Source of the DNA: Candidatus Pantoea bituminis
GTDB taxonomy: Bacteria > Pseudomonadota > Gammaproteobacteria > Enterobacterales > Enterobacteriaceae
DNA length: 64,000 nucleotides
Reading direction: 5' to 3'
Assembly: GCF_018842675.1 (NCBI RefSeq)
Contig: NZ_JAGTWO010000004.1
Location: forward strand, 2,418,001-2,482,000
The stretch's first letter is position 1; every line of letters begins with the position of its first letter. The notes under the pieces were generated by a model. The model was given only the letters and a program-made list of their open reading frames with translations, was not told the DNA's origin and made no database searches. The position numbers were made by a program, and so were the translations under genes. Below are positions 63,225-64,000 of this stretch, piece after piece.

Positions 63225-63965
63225 ATGTCAATCACCGGTCGTATCCACTCATTCGAATCGTGCGGTACCGTTGATGGTCCCGGCATCCGCTTCATCACTT
63301 TCTTTCAAGGCTGCTTGATGCGCTGCCTTTATTGCCACAACCGTGATACCTGGGACACCCATGGTGGTAAAGAGATCACAGTGGAAGAATTGATGGCGGA
63401 TGTTTTATCGTACCGCCATTTCATGAACGCATCGGGAGGCGGAGTAACCGCATCGGGCGGCGAAGCGATTCTACAGGCAGAATTTGTCCGTGATTGGTTT
63501 CGGGCCTGTCAGGCTGAAGGCATTCATACCTGCCTTGACACCAATGGGTTTGTGCGTCGTTATGATCCGGTTATAGATGAATTGTTAGATGCAACCGATC
63601 TGGTGATGCTCGATCTGAAGCAAATGAATGATGATATACACCAGAACCTGGTGGGTGTTTCTAACCACCGTACGCTCGACTTTGCTCGCTATTTGCAGAA
63701 GAAAGACAAGCGAACGTGGATACGCTTTGTCGTGGTTCCTGGGTATTCCGATGATGATGATTCGGTTCATCGCCTTGGCGAGTTTACTAAGGATATGCAG
63801 AATGTTGAGAAAATCGAACTGCTTCCCTACCACGAACTGGGCAAACACAAATGGATTGCCATGGGTGAAGAGTACAAACTTGACGGTGTAAAACCCCCGT
63901 CAAAAGAGACTATGGAACGCGTAAAAAACATTCTTGCGAGCTACGGTCACAACGTCATGTACTAA
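63225..63965 (+). CDS. pflA: Pyruvate formate-lyase-activating enzyme PflA
   Basis: The 246-residue radical SAM enzyme has the same length as in E. coli and generates the glycyl radical on PflB. The iron-sulfur motif CxxxCxxC is CLMRCLYC at about residues 26-33, followed by the glycine-rich ASGGEAI. The ATG at 63225 gives the family start [20 protein letters not shown]; an upstream in-frame ATG at 63183 is not conserved. GGAGAA lies upstream. The reading frame is intact. Confidence 0.98.
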   Translation: MSITGRIHSFESCGTVDGPGIRFITFFQGCLMRCLYCHNRDTWDTHGGKEITVEELMADVLSYRHFMNASGGGVTASGGEAILQAEFVRDWFRACQAEGIHTCLDTNGFVRRYDPVIDELLDATDLVMLDLKQMNDDIHQNLVGVSNHRTLDFARYLQKKDKRTWIRFVVVPGYSDDDDSVHRLGEFTKDMQNVEKIELLPYHELGKHKWIAMGEEYKLDGVKPPSKETMERVKNILASYGHNVMY

Positions 63966-63978
63966 CTGACACGCACAA

Positions 63979-64000
63979 AAAAGGAGCAATTCGCTCCCTT
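63979..64000 (+). terminator. Terminator of pflA, cut by the window edge
   Basis: GGAGC-AATTC-GCTCC after an A run begins to form a terminator; the T run continues beyond the window. Confidence 0.6.

Noticed and set aside
1..64000. tRNA or rRNA genes, insertion sequences, prophage, CRISPR arrays, matS sites
   Set aside because: None could be recognised by eye; direct repeats with regular spacers, transposase frames and tRNA cloverleafs were not seen. A motif scan could still reveal isolated matS sites.

Overview
This window is chromosomal DNA from a gamma-proteobacterium of the order Enterobacterales. Nearly every gene is a full-length or near full-length match to an E. coli protein. Gene order follows the E. 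coli ompA-to-pflA segment: ompA, matP, ycbZ, fabA, rmf, pqiCBA, uup, rlmL, ycbX, zapC, pyrD, ssu, pepN, pncB, asnS, ompF, aspC, gloC, ycbK, ldtD, mukBEF, cmoM, elyC, ycbJ, kdsB, ycaR, ycaQ, lpxK, msbA, comEC, ihfB, rpsA, cmk, aroA, serC, ycaO, focA, pflB, pflA. Sequence divergence, plus the absence of the E. coli genes ycaL (between cmk and aroA) and ycaP (between serC and ycaO), suggest an Erwiniaceae-type organism such as Pantoea or Erwinia. The genus is an inference.

Layout. Positions 1-14640 hold the outer-membrane/cell-cycle/fatty-acid block (ompA 3' end, matP, ycbZ, fabA, rmf), the Pqi envelope lipid-transport operon with uup and rlmL, then ycbX, zapC and pyrD. Positions 14759-18233 hold the only clearly accessory region: a three-gene minus-strand cassette of a family-2 glycosyltransferase, a Wzx-type flippase and an unrecognised protein. 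It sits where E. coli carries a fimbrial cluster. A 737-bp AT-rich stretch without a gene follows. Positions 18971-23229 are a complete ssuEADCB alkanesulfonate operon. From 23277 to 42500 come pepN/pncB, asnS, ompF, aspC, three minus-strand genes for a hydrolase and cell-wall enzymes, and the cmoM-mukFEB operon. From 42626 to 57390 come envelope and LPS genes (elyC, ycbJ, kdsB, ycaR, ycaQ, lpxK, msbA, comEC), then ihfB, rpsA, cmk, aroA and serC. From 57702 to the end come ycaO and the anaerobic formate module focA-pflB-pflA.

The most striking property is technical. Twelve genes are broken by fourteen single-base frameshifts. In each case restoring one base in a run of identical bases (3-6 bases as read) recovers the normal family protein. 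Affected genes are pqiB, uup, the unknown gene at 17380, ssuA (twice), ssuD, ssuB, pncB, asnS, mukB, elyC (twice), comEC and pflB. Because asnS is essential and all events are the same kind of loss, these look like sequencing or assembly undercalls rather than gene decay. The broken genes are annotated over their full extent as CDS, with the site stated. No tRNA, rRNA, insertion sequence, prophage or CRISPR array was seen. No clearly novel system is evident; the best candidate for something undescribed is the glycan cassette and its unknown first gene.
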